From Chamaecyparis obtusa (lineage: Eukaryota > Streptophyta > Pinopsida > Cupressales > Cupressaceae): a stretch of 64,000 bases of DNA. A model generated the notes under the pieces. That model ran no database searches, was not told the origin of the DNA, and saw only the letters and a program-made list of their open reading frames with translations. The position numbers and the translations under genes were made by a program. Shown here piece after piece: positions 53,158-63,700 of this stretch. The DNA lies in assembly GCA_027943335.1 (NCBI GenBank), contig BSBK01000762.1, positions 372,001 through 436,000 on the forward strand, written 5' to 3'. Every line of letters starts with the position of its first letter. Within the stretch, counting starts at the first letter, position 1.

Positions 53158-54209
53158 CGATTCTCAATCGTCTTGGTCCTGAGCAGGCTAGAGTAGAGCG
53201 GGCTAGAGAGAGGTCTAGGAGTCCTCCAAGGAGAGATTCCACAGTTGATCCTACAGTTGTGGCAGCTAACCACATGAGGGATTTGATGAGAGGGAAACCT
53301 AATCCCTTTGATAGGAAAGGTACTGGTTTAGAGGCAGAGACTTGGTTGATAGCTCTAGAGCGGAGTTTCGCCATGCATCCCTTTAGTAGCAATACTAAAG
53401 CTAGGTATGCGATTATGTAGCTTACAGATTTTGCAGCTGTATGGTGGAAGATAGAAGAGGAGAAGCTAGGTCTTCAGATGGATACTGTCACTTGGGAGTT
53501 ATTTCTTGAGAACTTCCGAGAGCGCTTCCTCTCAAATCAGTGGAGGCAGCAGAGAGCAGATGAATTTCACAACTTGAGACAGTTGACCTTGTCAGTAGGA
53601 GAGTATGAGCGCCGATTCTTTGAGCTCAAGCAATATTATGGATTTGGAAAGGATACAGCTCTCCTAGTTCAGCACTTTGTTAGGGGGTTGAATGCACGCA
53701 TTATTGGGAATGTTCTACTCTTTGAGCCTAAGACCCTCAAGGAAGCGGTAGATAAGGCTACTCTTACAGAGGCGAATCTAGCATCGGGTTATAGTGGTCA
53801 AAGAGGTGTTCAGCCTAGTGGTTCCAAGGGGAATCAATCTCGGAGGAATGGAAATTTTCAGAATCCTTCTACCTTTTCGAAAGGTAATCAGGATCAACAC
53901 GATACGAAATTCTTCCATGGTAGTAGTGGTGGTTCTCAATCCGGGAACTATTGCAACTGGCAACGTAGTTTGCGCAATCGGGTGGATCAGCAACCCCAGA
54001 GTTTTGGTGGTAAAGACGGTTGTTATTCTTGCAGGCAACATGGCCACATTGCGGTCAATTGTCCTAATCGATCGACACAGTTTTCAGGACAGAGGTCAAC
54101 AGCTTCTGAGCCTACAATTGGAGATGCTAGTAGATCTTATAGGGCCTTTGCAATAGGGAATGATCCTCACTGTTCGAACCCTCGAAGGGACCTACTCAGT
54201 GATCCATAG
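53158..54209 (+). pseudogene. Gag of the inverted-end element, main part
   Basis: 'AILNRLGPEQARVERARERS', 'NPFDRKGTGLEAETWLIALERSF', one stop (TAG at about 53418), then an open 243-codon frame from 53478: 'FLENFRERFLSNQWRQQRADEFHNLRQLTLSVGEYERRFFELKQYY', 'LVQHFVRGLNARIIGNVLLFEPKTLKEAVDKA', and a complete CCHC zinc knuckle 'CYSCRQHGHIAVNC'. The frame ends at 54207 without protease. This is the retrotransposon gag domain; one stop apart it is well preserved. Confidence 0.9.
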
Positions 54210-54290
54210 TTTAGTTTTCTTTTCAGTTCAGCGAGTTTTATGGGACTCATATCCCTACTTGTTTCAAGCTTCCAGGAATAAGCCTAATCC

Positions 54291-54303
54291 TAGGGGGGGT
54301 GAA
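54291..54303 (+). promoter_or_regulatory. Polypurine tract of the inverted-end element
   Basis: TAGGGGGGGTGAA directly before TGTAGTACCC, only about 80 bp after the gag stop, so pol was never carried or was precisely lost. Confidence 0.75.
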
Positions 54304-56429
54304 TGTAGTACCCACCCGTAGGTTGTTTTTAGTTTGCTTCATGTTTTAGATGTTTGACCGAATTCTTTTAGGTCACTTTCCATGTGATCGATTATTGTTT
54401 CATTAATGATGATTATGGATTATTATCATATGTTTATCATGTGTATGTATAGACTAGATGATGATGTTTCATGATGATAGGTTACATGTTTTATATTGAA
54501 TTATGATGTACTTACCCCATACTTGCATGTGTATGGTTATCATGTGTTTGTATCTGTTTGACATATTTGTGTGGTAGAGGACAGAGGCGTAGTTACTCGC
54601 ATAGTCGAGATCCACACGTCTGACTGTACCTTATCATTGTCTGCTATATATTGTATGTACATGCTTCGTCTTGTGATGACAGGTTTACAGGTACAGGATA
54701 TCGTCTTCCCTGAATTGGCAGGAGTGAGTGTGCCCACAAACATTCATCTCAATGGTAAAGAGGGGAGATAATACACAGACCCAAAACCCTAACCTAAGCC
54801 TAATTGTCTTAAGATTGGACAAGTGTCAGTCTGACTACCCTACCCGAATTCACCTGGTTGGCATGAATTCGTGGATCCCGTTCTTGAGAGTGTGCATGGT
54901 TTCAATTTGCTTGATTTTACTGTGCATGATTCAGTTGATTTATGATTATGTAGGTGATTTTATATGATTATCAATGTTAGGATTATAGTTAAATTTAATG
55001 ATTTAATTATGTTCCTATGTTTAATTAGGAAAATTATCTAAAGTCAATTATTTGATTATTTTTTTTGGATTTAATTATGTTTGGGTGTGTTATTAAATAA
55101 TTGAATATTTAAATGCATGTTCTAGGATGTATTAAATATTTAATTTATTTAATTTGGGTTTTAATTATTGACATGTGCTTAATTGGAAAATGATTTAAAT
55201 TATGCTTGCATATTTTATTAAATGATTAAATAGTTAATTGCATGAATTTATGATGCATAAAGTATTTAATTTATTTAATAAATGAATTTAAATTATAACA
55301 TGTGCAAATTGATAAAAGGAGTTTGTTTTCAAAAGATAACAACTAGTTTTAAAAAGTCAAGTTGAGTTGTGCATTTAAAAGATATTTTTAATTAATTAAT
55401 TATATTTACTTTCAATTTTGGAATTAGACTTGGATCAGGAGTTGTCTTATGAGTCATTTTCTGATTTGGAGTTGAACTGTGAGTTAGCTTTTGAGTTGTC
55501 TTTTGGGATTGCATGAATTTGGGAATTGAATTCCTATTAGGAGATTATTGCATTCATTTTGAGGAGAGACTGGTTTTGGAGAAGATTTTTGGGGAGAGCT
55601 TGTGTGCTTGGTATTTTGGAGATTTGTGGATTGTTGTGGCTGCATGTTGATTGGAGTTTCTTTGTGCATCTGGATCGGGCACCTGTTTGCAACATAGCTT
55701 TCAGATCTGCAGGTTGGGTTTGATTTTGGAGAGAATTTTGTTCTCAGATCTACAGGGGTTTCCATTTTTATTCCGTTTATGGCATTGGATCTGAGGTAGG
55801 CTTTGGATTTGTTTGTTGGATCTGATTCCACATCTATTTGTCTTTCTGTGTTTTTATAGTTTTCTATGTTTTTTATTTGATAGATCTGTGTTTTTATTAG
55901 ATCTGGGTATTCAGAAACCCTGGTATAGTTGTTTTATTTATTACTATTTGGCATCGTACCGTTACTCTGGCAAAATTTCGTTAAATGATTGTTTATAGAT
56001 TTCTTACAAATTGAAATATTAAATCTGGGCAATAGTATAACTATAGGGTTTGAAGAAATAAATTTATCTTTGTAGAGAAAATCAAATTGTGTTAAAAACT
56101 CAATTTGAGTAGAAAATATGCATACTGGTAAGTCAAAATTATCTTGACAAATTAACACAGTGGTAAAAAAAAATTACACCAGTAAAAAGGGTTTATATAT
56201 TCTTATGAGAAAAAAAAAATAAAACTAATGGTTGTTAAAAAAATATATTTAGAAAGGTCTTTTTCCATTTCTGGAAAAGACATAGTGAATAACCATATTT
56301 CCGTTTTCGGAAATTGTATTAAAAAAAAAATATATATATATAAAATATTATTAAAGCAAATCATGTTTTAAATACTTTGAATTTGTTTTGGTTTTTTTTT
56401 TTTTTATAAATGAAAAAAAAAAATTAGTT

Positions 56430-56600
56430 TAAAGAGGAAGGGAGGCGGGGCCCATTCCCCACTCCTCCCCCCTCTCGGCAATACAAAGGCTGCCTACAGC
56501 AGTCTTAGTACTGTCGCGACAGCCTAAGTTGTCACGACAGTACCTAGGCTGCCGTAGTGGCCTAGGCTGCCGTGAACTTGGGAGATGTGGGCGCATGACC
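56430..56600. repeat. GC-rich palindromic island
   Basis: Contains ctgtcgcgacag (56511-56522, a 12 bp palindrome), a near copy (tgtcacgacag), and the repeated cctaggctgccgt. Surrounded by over 70 percent AT sequence. Confidence 0.8.
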
Positions 56601-57614
56601 GCAGGGTCGCCCCAATATTACTTTGCTTTTTTTTAATTTTTGTTTAAAAAAATTTATTTCGTGGTTTTATTTTAGTTATAATATGTTGTTTTTTTAATAT
56701 GTATAATTTTTTAATTTAGTTTATATTAATTGGTAGTAGTTTATTAATTTAATTAATTTCTTGATTTGTAAGTTAGTTAATTTAATTAATTTCTTTTATT
56801 GGTAAGTTATTTAATATTTAATTAAATTTAGTATGATTAAATTAATCATAATTTATTTTGGTTGTTGATTTAATCTAGTCAATTTTATTTGATTGAGAGG
56901 ATTAAATTTCATGTTTGTTTAAATAAGATATATTAGTTAAATATTTTGGTTTAAAAATTAAATTGTAGATTTAATTTGTTAGATTCAATTTTCTTAACTA
57001 TGTAATTAAGATTTAACTTGATTATTAGATATAATATTTGGAAATTGAAATTGGTAAAAGTGGAACGTTACTTTTTATAGAATCAATTATGTGCTAAATG
57101 CTTATGTATATACTAAAATTGGGCAATTATTCTATTGAATTCCTAGAACGTCATTAGGAAATATTCTTTTTGTTAGTAACATTAATATGCTTGTTATGTC
57201 ATGATTCTTTTATCATTATTATGCGATCTATATTATGTTTGGATCATGTTCATTATGAAGTTTCGGTGCTTGTAGTTCCTGTTCAGTTCTTTAAATTGTG
57301 AGTATTGGCTTCTCGTCCTTGAACTGTATTCTTGTGCATTATGTGATGTCGGGCATTAGAATGACCTAGGGGAAACAGAGGCAGGGATCTTTGTCAGTTG
57401 AATTTGTTTTCAGCAACATGTTTGATGTGTGTGCTTATTTTGATTATCATCTATATTTCAATCTTATGGGCTCTTGCTGGTTATAATCTGTTTATGGTAT
57501 CTTCGTAATCATTTCGGTTTCTATGTGTGAAACTGCATCTAGGATTACCTGGTTGTATACCTGTTGGATGTTTGTGAGATTATGAGCCTAGGGGAGGTTG
57601 AATGGGTGCATCTT

Positions 57615-58672
57615 AGGGGAGTGGCTTACAATAGGGGCCGGGACCCAAAGTGGTCAGCACCTGGGTAACCTATTGTAGGTTATGTAATTAAGTGATAACT
57701 TAGTAATTAAAACTTTATAGATCATTTACAAAGATAAGTTAGAGTATGGTTATGATTAGAATTCCTCATACCTATGAGAGAGTATTCTAATCCCACATGG
57801 ATCATATTGAGAGTTCGGGGCCCAGAGTGGTCAATTCCAGGGTAACTCAATGCTTGAGAGTCTGGGGTCCTTTGTGACCAGTCCAGGGTACTCAAGTAGT
57901 TAGACATGTGATGACACTACCATAAGCATGTAGCCTAGATCATCTCCTGAGTTTTCTGTTTATGCCTCTGATTTAGTGTGTCTCACCCTTCTCTTTATTT
58001 TTGTAAACCTTGAGTAGAGAGCTTTCAAGATTCCTTGCTCAGTGGTTTTATCCTTGTTTGGTTTTGGTCATTCGATTGGGGTTTGTGGTTATCTCCTCAG
58101 CACGGTGGGGTAGGCCTTTGTGGTTCTACACAAACGGGTGGTAGTGATTCTTTACCATTTGAGATTCGACGTCCTGGTGTCAGTGCTGTTGGTACTCCTG
58201 CAGTTGGATGCCCTTATGGTTCTTCATTGATTCTTCATTGTTGGTTTCTTATCTTATCTTCATTTATGTAATCCTATATTAGTGTATCGCATGTGATACC
58301 TAATATGATCATTGTACTTTTATGTTAGATTTATTATTACATACCCTGCGACATGTGCAATGGATGTCAGTGTATTAGTTATCATGGATGTCCATGAGGA
58401 TTGTATATATTGTTGTAAGTTGTATTTGTATCATTTATGATATGGAATCTTTTGTTATCTTTCTTTAGTTGTAATTTGTTCTTAAGTAATTCTACGTCAT
58501 GGGACCCTCGAGATTTGTAATCTGTGTTGGATGTTGTTTCAATGTGAGTAAATGGTAATTGCTTCCGCACTGTTGTTTATCTTGTATGTTAACTTTTAAA
58601 AAAAAAATGTTCACCAAACTTAGTAGCATGTTATAGGTTAATTTCTCCTGGATTCCCTGGCGGGGCGTTACA
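57615..58672 (+). repeat. Right terminal inverted repeat
   Basis: Reverse complement of 48393-49447. Forms the R/U5 end of the 4.37 kb LTR. Confidence 0.93.
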
Positions 58673-58677
58673 AACAA

Positions 58678-59471
58678 CAGGTGCCATTGTTGTCGGGCCG
58701 TGTTCGGCAACCTCATACATTTCACTGTCAATATGAACCATTTATTCATTGACGGTTCCATGTTTATTTCATAACATTTGGATAGCCGACTTTATTATCG
58801 ACATCATCTTTATTGGCATTTGATACTCTTAATGATGCTCGTTTTGTATTCTCGGCATCATCTCATTTGTAACGCCCAAGGCGATGGCGCTTCACCTTAC
58901 TTAGTGGACCGCCAAGTAAGGTGAAGCGTCACCTTCCTAGGCACGCCTTATGATTATCGTAAGTCTTCATTTTGTAATTCATGATATTCACTAGTTGTCC
59001 CATATTGGTTTTGTGCGTAATCAACAGGGCAGGCACAAAGTATTGAGCATTGGTTCCTTCAATATTTTGATACTCTGTGAAGTATTTTATAAGAGAGATA
59101 TATATCAAAATCAGTGCGGATATTCTCATGCTCCATGAGTGAGCTATATCATATGCAGCCTTCTCTTTTATGCATTGTATTTTTGTTTCAGCTGTTCTAT
59201 ATCATTTGTACATGATCATTGTGTGATCATTTTGAGTATTTCTTGTGAGCAAGACATTATAAGTCTTATTGACTGTCAAGCTATGATGTCAATGAGAACA
59301 AGTTTTGTATTTAGTATTGAATCTCAATAGAGGTGATACTATTTTGGTGGGCTGGGTTGTTTCCCTCGGTGAGGAGGGTTTTTCCCAGGATAAAGGATTG
59401 TGTCTTCTACTTATGTTTAGCTTTGTTTTATGCTCTCTTTCATTCTGTTATTTTCTAGTTTATTTCTAACA
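58678..59471 (+). repeat. Copia-IV 5' LTR, second part
   Basis: Matches 62141-62943 along its length. Contains a perfect 15 bp hairpin stem (58888-58902 and 58914-58928). Confidence 0.93.
58888..58928 (+). repeat. 15 bp stem hairpin in the Copia-IV LTR
   Basis: Arms cgcttcaccttactt and aagtaaggtgaagcg around an 11 nt loop. The 3' LTR copy (62360-62400) keeps the stem except for changes near the base that become G-U wobbles in RNA. Confidence 0.88.
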
Positions 59472-59487
59472 TGGTATCAGAGCCAGT
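59472..59487 (+). promoter_or_regulatory. Copia-IV primer-binding site
   Basis: TGGTATCAGAGCCAGT directly after the 5' LTR, initiator tRNA-Met type and undamaged. Confidence 0.9.
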
Positions 59488-59561
59488 CTAAGTATCTCGA
59501 TCTAGAACCAGAAGCACCTTGTCATTTGTGTCAATTGTTTTTTTGTTCTCAGCGTGTGACA

Positions 59562-60420
59562 ATGGTTAACGGTTTGAAAGTTGAAGATAGACTTGATGGT
59601 TCCTCTAATTTCTCTTCATGGAAATTTAGGATTCTGATTGCACTTTAGGAGAACGACTTTCTTGATTATGTAAATACTGATCCGGAAGAACCTTCTGATG
59701 ATGCTAAGAAAATTCTGTGGAAAAAGAACAAAGTCGTGGCTAAGAAAATTTTGATTGACTCTGTGAAGGATCATTTGCTGCCCATTATTTCCAAATTGTC
59801 TTCAGCAAATGAGATGTTTCAGACTTTAAAAGATTTATATGAGTTCAATAACGCCAGCAAAGCCTTAGCTTTGAGGCGTCAGATTCTACATATTAAGATG
59901 GCTCGAGGAGAATCAATAGTATCCTACTTTATGAAGATCACAAAACTTAAAGTGATTGGTGATTCTATCCCAGACAAGGACTTAGTTATGCTTGCCATGA
60001 ATGGACTTCCCTACTTTTGGGAATCATTCATTCAAGGTATCCATGGAAGAGATGACCTCCCTAAATTTGACAGATTGAGAGCTGATTGCATTCAAGAAGA
60101 ATGCAGACTTGAAGCCAGCGGAAATGGTCGCAAAAACCATCATGAAGATGATCAAGTGCGTGCTGCCCACACCTCTAAAGGAAAAGGGAAGAAAGGGTAT
60201 TTCAAGAGATTCAAAGATAAAGGTTCAGATTCAGCTCCTGCTCTCAAAAGAAAGAAAATTGACATTTCAAAAGTTCAATGCTTTAAATGTGACAAGTTTG
60301 GTCACTATGCTAGAGATTGCACCTTAAGGCCAAAGCCTCAAGCCTCTACTGCTCTCGTTGAGAACTCTTCTCCTAAAAAGGAATCATGTGATGACCCTGA
60401 AGGATTTTGTTTTATCTTTG
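59562..60420 (+). pseudogene. Copia-IV gag
   Basis: ATG at 59562: 'MVNGLKVEDRLDGSSNFSSWKFRI', a stop at 59646-59648, then a frame that stays open to 60771. Conserved gag-polypeptide blocks 'LKDLYEFNNASKALALRRQILHIKMARGESIVSYFMKI', 'DLVMLAMNGLPYFWESFIQGI', and CCHC zinc knuckle 'CFKCDKFGHYARDC' (about 60280-60325). Only one stop interrupts it. Confidence 0.92.
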
Positions 60421-60940
60421 CTCTGTCCAGTAATATTCCTACAAACAGTGATACCTGGCTAATTGACAGTGGAACTTCGCATCACATCACCAATTACCGT
60501 GATCATCTATTCAACTTGAAGGAAAAGGGCTCACATCTTCAAGTTATCATTGGAAATGATGCAAGCTATTCAGTTAAGGGAGCTGGTTCCACTTCTTTTC
60601 AATTAGATTCAGGCATTTCTCTTCACTTGAGTGATGTTCTCTTTGTGCCTGGCATAAAGAGAAATCTGATTTCAATTTCAGCTCTAGAAGACAAAGGATA
60701 TCATGTTTCTTTTGTTGATGGTAAAGTCCTTGCATGGAAGAACTCAAATTTTCTTTCAGCCCGTGAGATTTGAGTTCGTCATGATAGTCTCTACAAGCTT
60801 TCGGCCTGTCCCATTCAAGCTCTTGCTCATTCTTCTTCAAATCCCAATATTCTTTGGCACAAGAGGTTGGGACATTTAAATTTCATAACCTTAGCCTCTA
60901 TGGATAAAGTTGTCATTGGTCTTCCAAAGCTGAATCAAGA
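60421..60940 (+). pseudogene. Copia-IV protease and integrase zinc finger
   Basis: 'DTWLIDSGTSHHIT' gives the intact retropepsin DSG box, then 'VLFVPGIKRNLISISALEDKGYHVSF'. A stop at 60771 is followed by 'LWHKRLGHLNFITLASMDKVV', the HHCC histidines. Confidence 0.92.
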
Positions 60941-61969
60941 CCATGAAAGAATTTGCAAGGGGATACACTCTAGGTAAGAACACTAAGAGCACTTTTCATA
61001 GTAGTGAATCTAAAGCTAAAGAAATTCTAGAATTAATTCATTCAGATTTATGTGGCCCCATGTCTGTTGCTTCTCTTAGTGGTTACTGGTATAATATTAC
61101 TTTTATTGATGAATTCTCTAGAAAGTGTTGGATCTATTTCCTTAAGTCTAAGGAATCAGATGAAGTGTTGTCCCGTTTTAAAGCATTCAAAGCCTTGGTT
61201 GAAAATCTTTCCTGACAAAAGGATTAAGATCCTGACATCTCATAATGGTGGAGAATTTGTGTCCGGAATTTTTCATAACTTTTGTGTTGAAGTTGGGATT
61301 AAGAGGGAGCTATGTGTTCCCTATAATCCTCAACAAAATGTTGTGGCTGAAAGAAAGAATAGGACTGTTGTTGAGGCAGAAAAAGCTATGATCCATGATC
61401 ATAGCCTTCCTACCTTCCTATGGGCTGAAGCGTGTGCAAAACAGCAGTCCACATTCAAAATTGCAGCCCTCATCAGATTCTTGGCAACATGTCTCCTGAA
61501 GAAACTTTCTCAGGATCAAAACCAAACATTAGTTACTTTAGAATTTTTGGATGCCCAATCTACATCCATATTCCAAAAGAGAAAAGATCAAAGTTAGAGC
61601 CTTCAGGTAAGAAAGGGATTTTTGTTGGATATAGTGATTCTTCTAAAGCTTTCAGAATTTATGTGCCTGGTCAAAAGCAAATTGAATTCAGTAGGGATGT
61701 CACTTATGATGAAGATATAGCTTGCAAGTCCCTCAAAGAGTCTAGCATTGTAAATGATGAAGAAGATCTTGAGCACTCTCAAATCTTGTCATGGCTGATC
61801 CCAATCCTCCTTCAAAAATTCAGAGGGAAAATGAAGATTCAGAAAATCCTGCTACTCAACCTGATCCAATTGTTTCTTCAAGTCCCAGCTCTAATCCATT
61901 CAATAAGAAAAGACCATTATGGGCTAGGAACATTGTGGAAGAGGCTGAACCTTTTGCAAAACCTTTTGA
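60941..61969 (+). pseudogene. Copia-IV integrase, truncated before RT
   Basis: 'ELIHSDLCGPMSVASLSG' (first Asp), 'FIDEFSRKCWIYFLKSK', a frameshift at about 61213, 'LTSHNGGEFVSGIFHNFC' where the second catalytic Asp reads His or Ser, 'PYNPQQNVVAERKNRTVVE' with the catalytic Glu, then 'FGCPIYIHIPKEKRSKLEPSGKKGIFVGYSDSSKAFRIYVP' and a Pro/Ser linker. It ends in 'KPFE' and joins the 3' LTR at 61970, so RT and RNase H are missing. Confidence 0.92.
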
Positions 61970-62943
61970 ACAGAGACTCCAACATTGATTTTTGTTGTTA
62001 CCTTCTACATCTGGTTATGTTAGACATTTTGGTGAGCCATATTGTTGATGCTCGTATGCTTCAGTTCACATATCTTTGGTGACATGGGCTCCATGTATTG
62101 TTTGGCACCATTGTCGTTGGTGATTAAGCAAGTGCTTAACCACCAATGACAATTGTCATTGCTATCGGGCCATGTTCGGCATCCTCATACATTTCATTGT
62201 CAGTATGAACCGATTATTCATTGACGGTTCCATGTTTATTTCGTAACATTTGGATAGCCGACTTTATTATCGGCATCATCTTTAATGGCATTTGATACTC
62301 TTAATGATGCTTGTTTTGTACTCTCGGCATCATCTCATTTGTAACGCCCAAGGCGATGGTGCTTCACCTTACTTGGTGGACCGCCTAGTAAGGTGAAGTG
62401 TCACCTTCCTAGGCGCGCCTTATGATTATCGTAAGTCTTCATTTTGTAATGCATGATATTCACTAGTTGTCCCGTATTGGTTCTGTGCATAATCAATAGG
62501 GCAAGCACGAAGTATTGAGCATTGGTTCCTTCAGTATTTTGATACTCTGTTAAGTATTTTATAAGAGAGATATATGTCAAAATCAGTGCGGACATTCTCA
62601 TGCTCTGTGAGTGAGCTATATCATACGTGGCCTTCTCTTTTATGCATTGTATTTTTGTTTCAGCTGTTCTATATCATTTGTACATGATCATTGTGTGATC
62701 ATTTTGAGTATTTCTTGTGAGCAAGACATTATAAGTCTTATTGACTGTCAAGCTGTGACGTCAATGAGAACACGTTTTGTATTTAGTATTGAATCTCAAT
62801 AAAGGTGATACTATTTTGGTGGGCTGGGTTGTTTCCCTCAGTGAGGAGGGTTTTTCCCAGGATAAAGGATTGTGTCTTCTGCTTATGTTCAGCTTTGTTT
62901 TATGCTCTCTTTCATTCTGTTATTTTCTGGTTCATTTCTAACA
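61970..62943 (+). repeat. Copia-IV 3' LTR, missing first 21 bp
   Basis: Begins at acagagactcc, matching the 5' LTR from 48211. Ends TTTCTAACA followed by GAGGT. Confidence 0.93.
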
Positions 62944-62948
62944 GAGGT

Positions 62949-63374
62949 GTCTCTTCAGCATTTGGAGTCTCTTGGTTGAGACTCTTTATTCATCTTAATT
63001 AATCGCAATTTTGTAAGACTGCTGGTGAGCATGGAATACATATATATATTTGATATATATTTTTATTATATATTATATTTTGTATATTTATATATCATAT
63101 TATGTATTATATTATATTTTAATAATGATAATGTTTCATATATTATCATTTGATTTATATTGTATCTATCATTAATTTACTATTTATCTATTATTGTTTC
63201 TTTATTGATCAATTATTTATTACGTGCTATTTATTTACTTACATTTTATATTTTCATTATTATTTATTATCAAATCTTTCCACAGTTAGGCAATTTTATC
63301 TCTTATAGACTTAACAAAATTGGTGTGAAAAAAAAATGATATCACCAATAGGGCTTCAAACAGGGGACATGACA
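62949..63374 (-). repeat. Probable 3' LTR edge of an element running off the window
   Basis: On the minus strand, TGTCATGTCCCC at 63374 follows a purine tract, as in the three-ORF family. The stretch is very AT-rich with (TA)n runs (63040-63270). No partner LTR in the window. Confidence 0.4.
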
Positions 63375-63391
63375 ATCCTCCCCTCCCAAAA
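63375..63391 (-). promoter_or_regulatory. Polypurine tract of the edge element
   Basis: Minus strand TTTTGGGAGGGGAGGAT next to TGTCATGTCCCC, preceded by GACAAGCAA as at 31270-31285. Confidence 0.55.
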
Positions 63392-63580
63392 TTGCTTGTC
63401 CACATTACTATAGCTAGGACGTATCTTCCTTTAATTCATATGGGAGTTGCTTCAAAGGCAAAATCTAATAAGGGTGGGTGAATTCAAATACATGCCCTTA
63501 ATTTAATATATCTTTTGCTCCATTCCGTTTACTCAAAAAATAGAGCCCCACATGAAGCATGCACTTGAAACACAAAGGAT

Positions 63581-63700
63581 ACACATGAATGCATGAAGAC
63601 ACAGAGCATACACAAAATAGACACATCAACGCATGAAGACACGAAGCATACACAAAGTAGACACATGAATGCATGAAGATGCAAAGCATACACAAAGTAT
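63581..63700. repeat. Three tandem 40 bp units
   Basis: 63581-63620, 63621-63660 and 63661-63700 share acacat.aa.gcatgaagac and gcatacacaaa. A partial diverged unit precedes them (about 63548-63580). Confidence 0.95.

Larger units (their letters stand above)
48393..58672 (+). mobile_element. Gag-only gypsy element with inverted termini, 10.3 kb
   Basis: Starts tgtaatgccccgcc and ends ggcggggcgttaca, between perfect AACAA duplications (48388-48392, 58673-58677). The left 1055 bp (48393-49447) is the reverse complement of the right end (57615-58672). Inside: gag (49651-54209, split by a solo LTR), a purine tract and a long 3' LTR (54304-58672). No normal 5' LTR, primer site or pol. Removing the nested LTR leaves about 7.0 kb. 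Confidence 0.85.
54304..58672 (+). repeat. 3' LTR of the inverted-end element, 4.37 kb
   Basis: TGTAGTACCC...GCGTTACA. Non-coding and very AT-rich, with poly-A and poly-T runs at 56160-56420 and a GC-rich palindromic island at 56430-56600. The last 1058 bp are those mirrored at the left end. No full second copy exists in the window. Confidence 0.75.
48190..62943 (+). mobile_element. Copia-IV: Ty1/copia retrotransposon with RT deleted
   Basis: The 5' LTR begins TGTTGAAGTTGAG at 48190, is split by the 10.3 kb element, resumes at 58678 and ends CTAACA at 59471. The 3' LTR ends at 62943. Target duplication GAGGT is perfect (48185-48189, 62944-62948). gag, protease and integrase are present; RT, RNase H, purine tract and the first 21 bp of the 3' LTR are deleted at about 61970. 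Without the insert it is about 4.5 kb. Confidence 0.9.

Noticed and set aside
54571..54967. Small overlapping plus frames near the start of the 4.37 kb LTR
   Set aside because: No motif, inside an LTR, no supporting start or conservation.
48393..58672. DNA transposon with long terminal inverted repeats
   Set aside because: TG...CA ends, 5 bp duplication, gypsy gag, purine tract and LTR features fit a retroelement; no transposase present.
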